5,425 nucleotides of DNA from an uncultured Oscillospiraceae bacterium (GTDB taxonomy: Bacteria; Bacillota; Clostridia; UBA1381). Positions 1-5,425 of this stretch are shown in pieces. The number at the start of each line of letters is the position of its first letter. Positions within the stretch are counted from its first letter, which is position 1. The position numbers and the translations under genes are program-made. The stretch covers positions 1 to 5,425 of the forward strand of contig CAMCPC010000100.1 of the NCBI GenBank assembly GCA_945876665.1. The letters run 5' to 3'. The notes below the pieces were generated by a model. It searched no databases. It was not told the origin of the DNA and saw nothing but the letters and a program-made list of their open reading frames with translations.

Positions 1-50
1 AATAACTTGATAATGCAGAAAATTCAATCAATAATCCTAATAATATCGAG

Positions 51-3000
51 GTGAGTGCCAAACTTACAATCGGTGACAGCTCACAAAGTGCTGTATCCTC
101 AGTATATGCTTCTCCGAATGAAAACGGCGATTATATTGCTACTTTGATTGTACCACCGAATAACAGTAACACTGTAAGAAAGTATGATTTCTCAGTTGTT
201 GTCGGCAGCATGGTGCAGTCACTTACAGGTAATAAGACACTGACAGTTCCGGCAAAGGAAGCAAATTCAAAGGATTTGTCAGATATCGTACTTGTTGATG
301 GTCAGAGTGATTTGATTTTCAGCGGAACAGATGTATATATATATGTTCCTTATAACACTGATATAAGCAATATCACACCGCAGATATTCCATAATGGTGT
401 GTCATGTACACCGGCAGCAAATGTTGCGCAGAACTTTAATAATGTTGTAACATACAGAATTACTGCACAGGATGATACATATGTTGATTACAGGATTCAT
501 GTTGAAAGAACAGGCGCTCCTAAGGTAACGTCTATTAAATACAACACTCCTGAAATATTCTCTGATACAACAATTAACTTCAGTCTTAGCGGTAACTTTG
601 TTCCGTACATCAGTGAGGGTGTTGAAAAGGACAAGGTAAAGGTATACCTTGTTGCACGGGACAATCCGACAGATATAAAAGAGGCTCAGCTTACATATGA
701 TCCGAGTGTATTCGGCGGTAAAGCAACAGCGCTGTTGGTACTTCCTACAAACAACAGTATAACAGTCGATAAGGTTTATGATGTAAAGGTTGAAGTAAAT
801 AATGTTGAGCAGACGATCACGTCAATCTCACCGATTATTGTTCCTCACCGCAGATCAAGAACAATAACCGATTTCCGCGTGAACGGACAGGTCGGTTCAA
901 CTCAGATAACAGAGGATGATGTAAACGGTAATACAATATTGTTTGCAATGCCGTATAATACAGATCTTACAGCACTTCTTCCTCGACTTGTGATTGACGG
1001 TGACAGTTATACACCGACAGATGCACAGGATTTCGAGAGCGGTAAGAGTGATGAAAGCAAGCCTGTAACATATACAGTTTCAGCAGAGGGTGACACAGAC
1101 AGAACGTATACTGCAAGGGTATTGCGTGACGGACTTCCGTCAATCAGTTCTGTACAGGTTTCAAATACACCGACTACCTTTAAGGGCACAACGGTAGATG
1201 TAGATGTAACAGGTGTATTCTTCTATGATATGAAGGTTAAAGCTGTTTCAGCTGATGGCAATGAAGAAATAGAAGGTACAGTCACAATGGACGAATGGCA
1301 TCATGCAACAGCAACTATTGATATTCCGACAAATTATGACACAACAGCAGATAAGGAATATAAACTGGTATTCCACCTTGATAACTTTGAGGATGAAATC
1401 ACATATTCATATCCTGTAAAGATAACAGTACCACGTCGTAAGACAAGAGCTATCACCAACTTTACAATAACAAATCAGGTGGGTGTAGCAACAATAACAG
1501 AAACTGATATATATGTACAGGTTGAATATAATACAAATCTGCGAGAGCTTTCGAGCACTGTAACAATCGACGGTGACAGCTATACACCGACAGGAATACA
1601 GAACTTTGATAATGAAACAAAGTCACTTGTATATACGGTTTCTGCCGCAGATGACGAAGACAGAAACTATACGGTACATATTTCAAGAGATGGTAAACCG
1701 ACTATTTCAAAATTGACATTCCTTTCACCGATTAATTTCCGCGGCGGAAGTGTAGTAGTTAATTTCGAGGGTATATTCTTCGAAACAGCTGAGGTATCTG
1801 CGGTACCTGTAGGCGGCGGTGCAGAAATTGCCGGAACAATAACTTCGTTTAATGAAGGCAAGGCAACGGGTGTTGTCAATATTCCAACAAACTATGATAC
1901 AGAAAATGAAAAAGTATATCAGCTTAAGTTTATTCTTGATGGTATGATCACATCATATGTCGGTGGTACAGAAATAACAGTACCACGCCGTACAACACGT
2001 GAGATTACAGAATTCAGCCTGCCTGAGGTTCAGGAAGGTGATACAAAGATTGAAGGAACAAGCATTTATATAGATGTACCGTATCACCTTGATATAAAAT
2101 CTGTAACACCTGAGTTTACTTATGATGCTGATAAGATAACTCCTGAGGGAGCACAGAATTTCAGTGACCTTGATAATCCTGTTAAATATACATTATCGTC
2201 CTCAGGTGATGATGACGTGGTATACACTGTTTACATCAGAAGAATAGGTAATGACCCGTATCTGAAGAGTATGACTGTTGAAAATCAGGCAAAGGAAACT
2301 GAGTATCTGGATGATAATATCAACATAGTACTGAAGTCAAATGCGAAGATAAAAGAAGTAGAACCGATTCTTGATTTTGACGGAATGGATTATACGCCAA
2401 GAGGACCACAGGATTTCTCAAATTCAAAGAAAGAACCTCTTGTATATACCGTTTTCAATAAATACGGAATTGAGCATAAGTATTATGTAACGATTACAAA
2501 GAAATCCTCCGGAAAGAATAAGAAGAGTACAGAGGCGACACCAACACCGATACCAACACCGACTGTAACTCCTGGGGCGGATCCGGAGGCAACACCAACA
2601 CCTTCACAAACGGAAGAGCCAAAGGTTATAAATAAACCGTATATAAATGGTTCGGAAGAAAATGGTGCATTGTTGTTCAGACCTGATAACACCATAACAC
2701 GTGCAGAGGTGGCAAAGATATTGTCAACGATTGATGCTGATTTTGATGAAAGTAAAACGTATGATGATACGTTCAGCGACATCGGAGAAAATACATGGTA
2801 CAGAAATTATATGAACTTTGTAATTGCAAAGGGATATATCTCGGGTTATGACGATGGTACAAGCCGTCCTGAAAATATGATTACCCGTGCGGAGTTTGCT
2901 TCAATGATAGCGAGATATATGGATATATCTCCCGCCGATGGCGAAGACAGATTCAGCGACATAGCAAGGTTTGACTGGTGCAAACAGCAGATTAACGCAT

Positions 3001-3212
3001 TGGCTGATATGGGTATAGTCAGCGGTTATGACAACGGTATGTTCCTGCCCGATAACCCGATAAGCCGTGCAGAAACTGTGGCAATGATTAACCGTATGCT
3101 CGGCAGAGAAATGACAGAGGAAATTCTGGAAAGAATTAATTGTCCGTTTGATGATATTACATCATCTCACTGGGCATATAATGACGTATTGCTTGCATCA
3201 TGTGAATATTAA
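51..3212 (+). CDS. Large SLH-anchored surface protein with alternating Ig-like/DUF5018-like modules (5'-incomplete)
   Basis: Probable cell-surface adhesin or scaffold held on the wall by SLH repeats, which in Firmicutes bind secondary cell-wall polymer. Residue numbers count from the GTG. Order of parts: partial Ig-like module A1 (to about 70); B1 (72-154); A2 (155-269); B2 (270-361); A3 (362-465); B3 (466-548); A4 (549-649); B4 (650-735); B5 (736-818); PT-rich spacer (819-860); SLH region (861-1053). B modules share a YTP-x3-Q-[DN]-F core and a YTV ending; A modules end in VPRR or VPHRR. There is no catalytic motif. The start is doubtful: GTG has no spaced Shine-Dalgarno, no signal peptide follows, and A1 homology continues upstream through IEV, although TAA at 3-5 closes the frame. 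The true gene probably begins outside the window and is frameshifted or mis-sequenced here. The C-terminus looks complete. The surface anchor is secure; the ligand is unknown. Confidence 0.88.
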   Translation: MSAKLTIGDSSQSAVSSVYASPNENGDYIATLIVPPNNSNTVRKYDFSVVVGSMVQSLTGNKTLTVPAKEANSKDLSDIVLVDGQSDLIFSGTDVYIYVPYNTDISNITPQIFHNGVSCTPAANVAQNFNNVVTYRITAQDDTYVDYRIHVERTGAPKVTSIKYNTPEIFSDTTINFSLSGNFVPYISEGVEKDKVKVYLVARDNPTDIKEAQLTYDPSVFGGKATALLVLPTNNSITVDKVYDVKVEVNNVEQTITSISPIIVPHRRSRTITDFRVNGQVGSTQITEDDVNGNTILFAMPYNTDLTALLPRLVIDGDSYTPTDAQDFESGKSDESKPVTYTVSAEGDTDRTYTARVLRDGLPSISSVQVSNTPTTFKGTTVDVDVTGVFFYDMKVKAVSADGNEEIEGTVTMDEWHHATATIDIPTNYDTTADKEYKLVFHLDNFEDEITYSYPVKITVPRRKTRAITNFTITNQVGVATITETDIYVQVEYNTNLRELSSTVTIDGDSYTPTGIQNFDNETKSLVYTVSAADDEDRNYTVHISRDGKPTISKLTFLSPINFRGGSVVVNFEGIFFETAEVSAVPVGGGAEIAGTITSFNEGKATGVVNIPTNYDTENEKVYQLKFILDGMITSYVGGTEITVPRRTTREITEFSLPEVQEGDTKIEGTSIYIDVPYHLDIKSVTPEFTYDADKITPEGAQNFSDLDNPVKYTLSSSGDDDVVYTVYIRRIGNDPYLKSMTVENQAKETEYLDDNINIVLKSNAKIKEVEPILDFDGMDYTPRGPQDFSNSKKEPLVYTVFNKYGIEHKYYVTITKKSSGKNKKSTEATPTPIPTPTVTPGADPEATPTPSQTEEPKVINKPYINGSEENGALLFRPDNTITRAEVAKILSTIDADFDESKTYDDTFSDIGENTWYRNYMNFVIAKGYISGYDDGTSRPENMITRAEFASMIARYMDISPADGEDRFSDIARFDWCKQQINALADMGIVSGYDNGMFLPDNPISRAETVAMINRMLGREMTEEILERINCPFDDITSSHWAYNDVLLASCEY
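264..2504 (+). repeat. Protein-level module repeats (A-B-A-B-A-B-A-B-B)
   Basis: Five B modules (residues 72-154, 270-361, 466-548, 650-735, 736-818) align on a strand of the form [YF]-x-PYNTD, then ITP or TIDGDSYTP, then Q-[DN]-F, then VTYTVSA and Y-x-[VA]-x-[VI]. A modules sit between B1 to B4, and B5 follows B4 directly. Nucleotide identity persists only locally: 996-1020 and 1569-1593 match over 25 bases with one difference, both coding for DGDSYTPT. The repeats are therefore old duplications with pockets of recent similarity. The B family resembles DUF5018/cadherin-like beta-sandwich repeats; that assignment is from memory of the family pattern, not a profile search. Confidence 0.75.
2505..2630 (+). 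repeat. Thr/Pro-rich linker coding repeat
   Basis: Residues 819-860 begin with a basic patch (SGKNKK) and continue as a Pro-Thr spacer built from PTP units with acidic residues. At DNA level this is a degenerate acaccaacacc repeat of period 6 to 12. Such linkers commonly separate the exposed modules from the SLH anchor in clostridial surface proteins and can be O-glycosylated. Short tandem DNA repeats of this kind are prone to length change. Confidence 0.8.
2631..3209 (+). other. C-terminal SLH anchor (three S-layer homology motifs)
   Basis: Three SLH units are visible from their (I)[TS]RAE signatures: TITRAEVAKIL (881-891, first unit with a short front half), MITRAEFASMI (943-953, preceded by FSDIGENTWY and GYISGYDDG) and PISRAETVAMI (1003-1013, preceded by FSDIARFDW and GIVSGYDNG). 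The protein closes with FDDITSSHWAY and about ten more residues, a common natural ending of clostridial SLH proteins, so the anchor is probably whole. It would bind pyruvylated secondary wall polymer; CsaB, which makes that ligand in this system, is not in the window. Confidence 0.9.
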
Positions 3213-3227
3213 TTAAATAAGGGTATA

Positions 3228-3267
3228 AAAAAGGTATATCGCATTGAACTTTGCGATATACCTTTTT
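3228..3267. terminator. Bidirectional intrinsic terminator between convergent genes
   Basis: Perfect 16-bp inverted repeat: left arm 3228-3243 (aaaaaggtatatcgca), 8-base loop 3244-3251, right arm 3252-3267 ending in five T. On the minus strand it likewise ends in a T run (complement of the A run at 3227-3232). It lies 15 bases after the TAA of the SLH gene and 8 bases beyond the TGA of the minus-strand fragment at 3276, so it can end transcription from both sides. Confidence 0.9.
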
Positions 3268-3275
3268 GTATATTG

Positions 3276-3455
3276 TCACCATGCTTTTCTAAAACAATCC
3301 TGTAGTGGTTTCATTGTTGAAAAACTATCCCATGCAAAGGCTTTTAATGACCAATCAACTCCTGCTTCAAAGTCATCCGGAAGAATAATATTTACATATT
3401 TTTCCGCTTCATAACACTCTTTAAATTGTCTGGAATAATATGATAGGAATGACTC
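3276..3455 (-). pseudogene. C-terminal fragment of an unidentified protein (59 codons)
   Basis: On the minus strand, between a TAG at 3456-3458 and a TGA at 3276-3278, the frame reads as convincing protein: ESFLSYYSRQF, then YVNIILPDDFEAGVDWSL, then KAFAWDSF and KPLQDCFRKAW before the stop. The first Met is only about 17 codons from the end, so it cannot be a gene on its own. Its stop sits right against the shared terminator, as expected for the genuine 3' end of a former gene whose 5' part has been lost. It overlaps the tail of the DUF4143 fragment in another frame. I do not recognise the family. Calling it coding rests on its composition and its position by the hairpin. Confidence 0.5.
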
Positions 3456-4164
3456 CTATAGCGAAAAGAAAAGTAAAAATGTATGATTTGTAAAAGTAAG
3501 CCCAACAGAAAAGGATACATAGACCTTTGAAAGAGTCTGTAATGCTGTTTAACGATGCTTTTTCTTGTTTGAGCTTTTCGGCATCAGGCAAACTGAATGC
3601 CGACTGAATATAATAGCGTTTGCTGCCCTTGTTGGCAACAAAATCAATTTCAAGCTGCTTATTCGGAAAAGTACCGTCTTTTGCTCTGACTCTCTTTTGA
3701 ACAACACCTATATCAACAGAGTATCCCCGTATTTTTAATTCATTGTATATAATATTTTCCATCAAATGAGTTTCTTCAACCTGCCTGAAGCTTAATCTTG
3801 CATTGCGCAAACCTACATCTTCAAAATAATACTTTACGGGCGTTCCTATATATTTCCTGCCTTTAACGTCGTATCTTACTGCTTCGTTGATTACAAATGC
3901 GTCCTTTAGATGTTCTATATATTGCCTTATCGTATTCAGGCTGATATTTGATTGGATAACGATTTTAAATGTTGCTTGGATTTTTGACGGATTGGAAAGC
4001 GAGCCTATTCCGGACGCCAAAACATTTATGAGATCGTTCAGCTCTTGTATTTTTTCAATGTGATGTCTTTCTATAATGTCCTTAATGTAGGTTTCATCAA
4101 AAAGCGTTGTCAGATATTGTACCTTTTGTTGAAAATCAATGGTAACATTACATCTCTTTTTCAA
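3421..4164 (-). pseudogene. Truncated AAA_14/DUF4143 ATP-binding protein (C-terminal half only)
   Basis: This 247-codon frame matches the C-terminal DUF4143 half of the widespread AAA_14-DUF4143 ATP-binding proteins, usually about 400 residues. Landmarks: YIKDIIERHHI (26-36), the winged-helix-like region with LASGIGSLSNP (49-59), YDVKGRKYIGTP (98-109), KYYFEDVGLRNARL (111-124 region), ETHLMENIIYNEL (121-133), and QLEIDFVANKG plus RYYIQSAF (170-190), which recall a PD-(D/E)XK-like core. The N-terminal Walker A/B ATPase domain is absent. The family-like sequence also stops at DSFK (about residue 213, near 3526) and gives way to a hydrophobic tail unlike the usual KKIIIVKD-type ending. The only start, TTG at 4164, abuts a promoter -10 box and would lie upstream of the expected transcript start. 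Both ends are broken, so it is very probably non-functional. The role of intact members is poorly defined. Confidence 0.8.
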
Positions 4165-4165
4165 T

Positions 4166-4194
4166 ACTATACACTAAATCTGAATAAATGTAAA
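4166..4194 (-). promoter_or_regulatory. Sigma-A-type promoter facing the DUF4143 remnant
   Basis: Reading the minus strand: TTTACA (4194-4189), a 17-base spacer, TATAGT (4171-4166). Predicted transcription start is about 4159, inside the DUF4143 frame and downstream of its TTG, so the box does not fit that start codon. It may be the original promoter of the full gene, brought next to the remaining half by deletion, or a chance AT-rich match. Spacing is ideal and both hexamers differ little from consensus. Confidence 0.6.
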
Positions 4195-4238
4195 CGCCTT
4201 TTAAAAAAACAGTTTATTTTTTTATAACAAAACTTCCA

Positions 4239-4533
4239 TTAAAAAGCTATATAAAAGCGATTCAACTTCGCGATGAGAGGGATGCCCCCCGTTTCGTGTT
4301 CTAAAATAAGTAGCCCGAGAGTCGGAAATGCCGAAATATCGTCAAATGCTTTAATCTCGTTTGTGTCCAAAACCATTGATCCGGTATTTGTAATGATTGT
4401 ATGCGCCGTAGTCTTTTCATAAGGTTTGCATAATAGCATTGACAATAGGCTCCCCATATGCGGCGCTCAGGTCGCTCCTCAGCGTTGCCTTATCCTCCGA
4501 AATGGTTAAAAGCAATTTAATGATACCATTTGA
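4239..4533 (-). pseudogene. Unidentified gene relic with apparent frameshift
   Basis: The minus strand here carries two adjoining protein-like stretches in different frames. The first (4533 to a TGA at 4417-4419) includes TISEDKATLRSDLSAAYGEP and IVNAIMQTL. The second (open from 4457 to the TAA at 4239-4241) includes TAHTIITNTGSMVLD, NEIKAFDDISAFPTLGLLIL and EHETGGIPLIAKLNRFYIAF. They overlap around 4417-4457, and a one-base shift there would join them into roughly 90 codons. No start with a ribosome site is seen for either. I do not recognise the family. It may be a remnant of one gene inserted between the lyase and DUF4143 fragments. The second stretch alone could be called a 72-codon hypothetical protein, but its ATG at 4457 has no convincing Shine-Dalgarno. 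Confidence 0.4.
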
Positions 4534-5145
4534 TTAAGAAATGTCAATATTCCGACCCATATCTATACGCCACAAAACTGTTCCGTCTAATTTATACGCC
4601 TCTAAGTACATATGATTAAAGCCCGCGAAACCTGCGTGCTGATGGTTTGCCTCACGCTTTACGACGATTTCATATTCGCCGTCGCCGTCAACGTCTCCGA
4701 CGCTCGCGTCGTGAATTTTATATTCGTATGATGTACCATCGTGTACATAGTCGTCTATAGGCGCGACAGGAATTTCAAGGTAATTCGTATCCGAAGAAAA
4801 CGGCACAGCCGTTTTGGTTACCGCCGAAGCCGTTTCGTTTGACGATACAACCTTATACACAGATGTTGATGTGCCGGTTGTATCAAGATAATCGGTGCTG
4901 TCGGATATAGCGTCGGCTATCTTTTCGCCGTCACGATACACGTCAAAGGTTTTGGTATAAGCCTCCGTTCCCAGAAGCCTCCATGTCAGGTAAACGCCGT
5001 TATCGGTCATCATTGCCACAAGTCCTCTGTCAAGCGCTTCCATGTAACGCGCGGAGGTTGATGCCGCTCCCGTGTTAATCGGCCATGAAACAGTAAGCAT
5101 TGCCGCTGTAACCAATACAGATATTATCTGTTTAAATTTTAACAT
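4534..5145 (-). pseudogene. N-terminal fragment of a secreted rhamnogalacturonan-lyase-like protein (PL11 type)
   Basis: Intact front end: AAGGAG 8 bases before ATG, then a Sec signal peptide (K3, K5; hydrophobic 7-21; probable cleavage after GAA at 26-28). The mature part matches the start of family 11 polysaccharide lyases (YesW/YesX type), which cleave rhamnogalacturonan I of pectin by beta-elimination: RYMEALDRGLVA (33-44), VYLTWRLLGTE (51-61), FDVYRDGEKIA (67-77), HDASVGDVDGDGEYEIVVK (145-163, a DxDGDG calcium-binding motif of the beta-propeller), EAYKLDGTVLWRIDMGRN (182-199). Family members run to about 600 residues; here, directly after GRN, four unrelated residues and a TAA follow, removing two thirds of the propeller and the catalytic face. 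The protein could be secreted but should be inactive. The stretch after VVK also differs from the usual PL11 sequence, so a related FG-GAP lyase subfamily is possible. Confidence 0.8.
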
Positions 5146-5153
5146 ATGTGCTT

Positions 5154-5159
5154 CTCCTT
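5154..5159 (-). promoter_or_regulatory. Ribosome binding site of the lyase fragment
   Basis: AAGGAG on the minus strand, 8 bases before the ATG at 5145. It fixes the start, which is also the codon that opens a proper signal peptide. Confidence 0.85.
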
Positions 5160-5177
5160 TTTATATTCCGGTCCGAA

Positions 5178-5197
5178 TTGCTGATTGCTGTCAGCAA
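5178..5197. repeat. Inverted repeat in the lyase 5' leader
   Basis: TTGCTGA (5178-5184), 6-base loop, TCAGCAA (5191-5197): a perfect 7-bp inverted repeat. It lies between the predicted -10 (5220-5225) and the ribosome site (5154-5159), so it would sit in the roughly 65-base leader. It could be an operator for a carbohydrate-responsive repressor or a leader hairpin. The heptamer attgctg is also repeated directly at 5177-5190. Confidence 0.5.
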
Positions 5198-5219
5198 GGC
5201 TTGGCTACCTGCAATTTAC

Positions 5220-5249
5220 ATTATATATATTATTTTTTTGGATTTTCAA
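5220..5249 (-). promoter_or_regulatory. Promoter of the lyase fragment
   Basis: Minus strand: TTGAAA (5249-5244), an 18-base spacer, perfect TATAAT (5225-5220), giving a start near 5213 and a leader of about 65-70 bases before the ATG. The surrounding sequence is very AT-rich, so the -35 is less certain than the -10. Confidence 0.6.
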
Positions 5250-5334
5250 ATAGTTTTGGTAAAAATATCAATATTTTATGGGCTATTACTACTCCTGTTT
5301 GACTGTACCTAATATAGAAAGGAAGTATTTTTAT

Positions 5335-5346
5335 CACAAATTTGTG
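5335..5346. repeat. 12-bp perfect palindrome upstream of the tRNA promoter
   Basis: cacaaatttgtg is self-complementary and lies 10 bases upstream of the predicted tRNA -35 box, a possible operator position. No specific regulator can be named. Confidence 0.35.
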
Positions 5347-5356
5347 TAGAAAACTA

Positions 5357-5385
5357 TTGACTTTTTATCTCTTATGTAGTAAAAT
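5357..5385 (+). promoter_or_regulatory. Promoter of the tRNA gene
   Basis: TTGACT (5357-5362), a 17-base spacer, TAAAAT (5380-5385). Expected start near 5392, about a dozen bases before the tRNA, as is usual for stable RNA genes. Confidence 0.7.
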
Positions 5386-5403
5386 AATAGGGCAGTTTGA
5401 TAT

Positions 5404-5425
5404 AGGGGTGTAGCTCAGTTGGTAG
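5404..5425 (+). tRNA. 5' end of a tRNA gene (possibly tRNA-Trp), cut by the window
   Basis: Positions 1-7 of the acceptor arm are AGGGGTG (5404-5410), followed by T8 A9, D-stem GCTC (5413-5416) and the D-loop AGTTGGTAG, an unmistakable bacterial tRNA front. The anticodon lies beyond the window. An A at position 1 followed by GGGGTGTAGCTCA is typical of clostridial tRNA-Trp, but this identity is a guess. A sigma-A promoter stands just upstream. Confidence 0.9.

Noticed and set aside
13..54. Short frame from ATG at 13 ending at TGA 52-54, overlapping the GTG start, as a leader peptide
   Set aside because: Sequence homology of the other frame runs through the same bases, so this is better explained as an out-of-frame reading or the far side of a frameshift than as a regulatory peptide.
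331..346. TATATATATAT tract resembling a promoter -10 or a slippage site
   Set aside because: It falls in a well-aligned B-module strand (VYIYVPYNTD) and is explained by Tyr/Ile codons; no -35 partner was seen.
1007..1879. Three minus-strand open frames (60-74 codons) inside the SLH gene
   Set aside because: They lie antisense to well-supported repeat modules, have no ribosome sites, and their composition follows from the sense codons.
2483..2782. Open minus-strand frame of about 99 codons rich in Gly-Val repeats
   Set aside because: It is the antisense of the PTP linker and first SLH unit; the Val-Gly repetition simply mirrors the accacc repeat, and no RBS or promoter is seen.
4045..4227. 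Plus-strand open frame of 60 codons
   Set aside because: Antisense to the DUF4143 remnant and its AT-rich upstream; the end is low-complexity Lys/Leu and no RBS is present.
5072..5302. Plus-strand open frame of 76 codons across the divergent control region
   Set aside because: It starts antisense to the lyase signal peptide, runs through the promoter and leader, and reads as Ile/Phe/Tyr/Asn-rich noise.
1..5425. CRISPR array, transposase, or riboswitch
   Set aside because: No regularly spaced identical repeats, no DDE or serine/tyrosine recombinase motifs in any frame I read, and no recognisable riboswitch core in the leaders.

Overview
The window looks like an AT-rich, low-GC Firmicute, probably a gut-type Clostridia (Oscillospiraceae/Lachnospiraceae-like) or a metagenome contig from one. 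The signs are C-terminal S-layer homology (SLH) repeats behind a Thr/Pro-rich linker, AGGAG-type ribosome sites, sigma-A promoters of the Gram-positive kind and a family-11-like pectin lyase. The organism call is inference.

Region 1 (1-3267, + strand) holds the 3' part of one very large gene for a modular cell-surface protein. About 100-residue Ig-like modules (A) alternate with about 85-residue beta-sandwich modules resembling DUF5018 (B). A PT-rich spacer and a complete SLH anchor follow. The 5' end is a problem: module homology runs upstream of the only possible start (GTG at 51), no signal peptide is present, and an in-frame TAA lies at 3-5. A strong hairpin at 3228-3267 ends the gene.

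Region 2 (3276-5145, - strand) is a chain of broken genes pointing towards that hairpin. From the hairpin outward it contains: the last 59 codons of an unidentified protein; an ATP-binding protein of the AAA_14/DUF4143 type that has lost its whole ATPase half and its normal C-terminus; an unidentified relic with an apparent frameshift; and the first 200 residues (signal peptide plus start of the lyase domain) of a rhamnogalacturonan-lyase-like protein that stops abruptly. The pieces appear unrelated, so this is read as a degraded, recombination-prone intergenic zone rather than an operon. Some controls still look intact: a TTTACA-17-TATAGT promoter beside the DUF4143 remnant, and a promoter, 5' leader with inverted repeat, and RBS in front of the lyase fragment.

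Region 3 (5146-5425) is the divergent control region between the lyase fragment (-) and a tRNA gene (+). The tRNA starts at 5404, is cut by the window end and has its own TTGACT-17-TAAAAT promoter. It resembles tRNA-Trp at its 5' end, but the anticodon is not in view.

I found no CRISPR array, recognisable transposase or complete novel system. The most informative features are the modular surface protein with its puzzling start and the string of gene fragments sharing one terminator.
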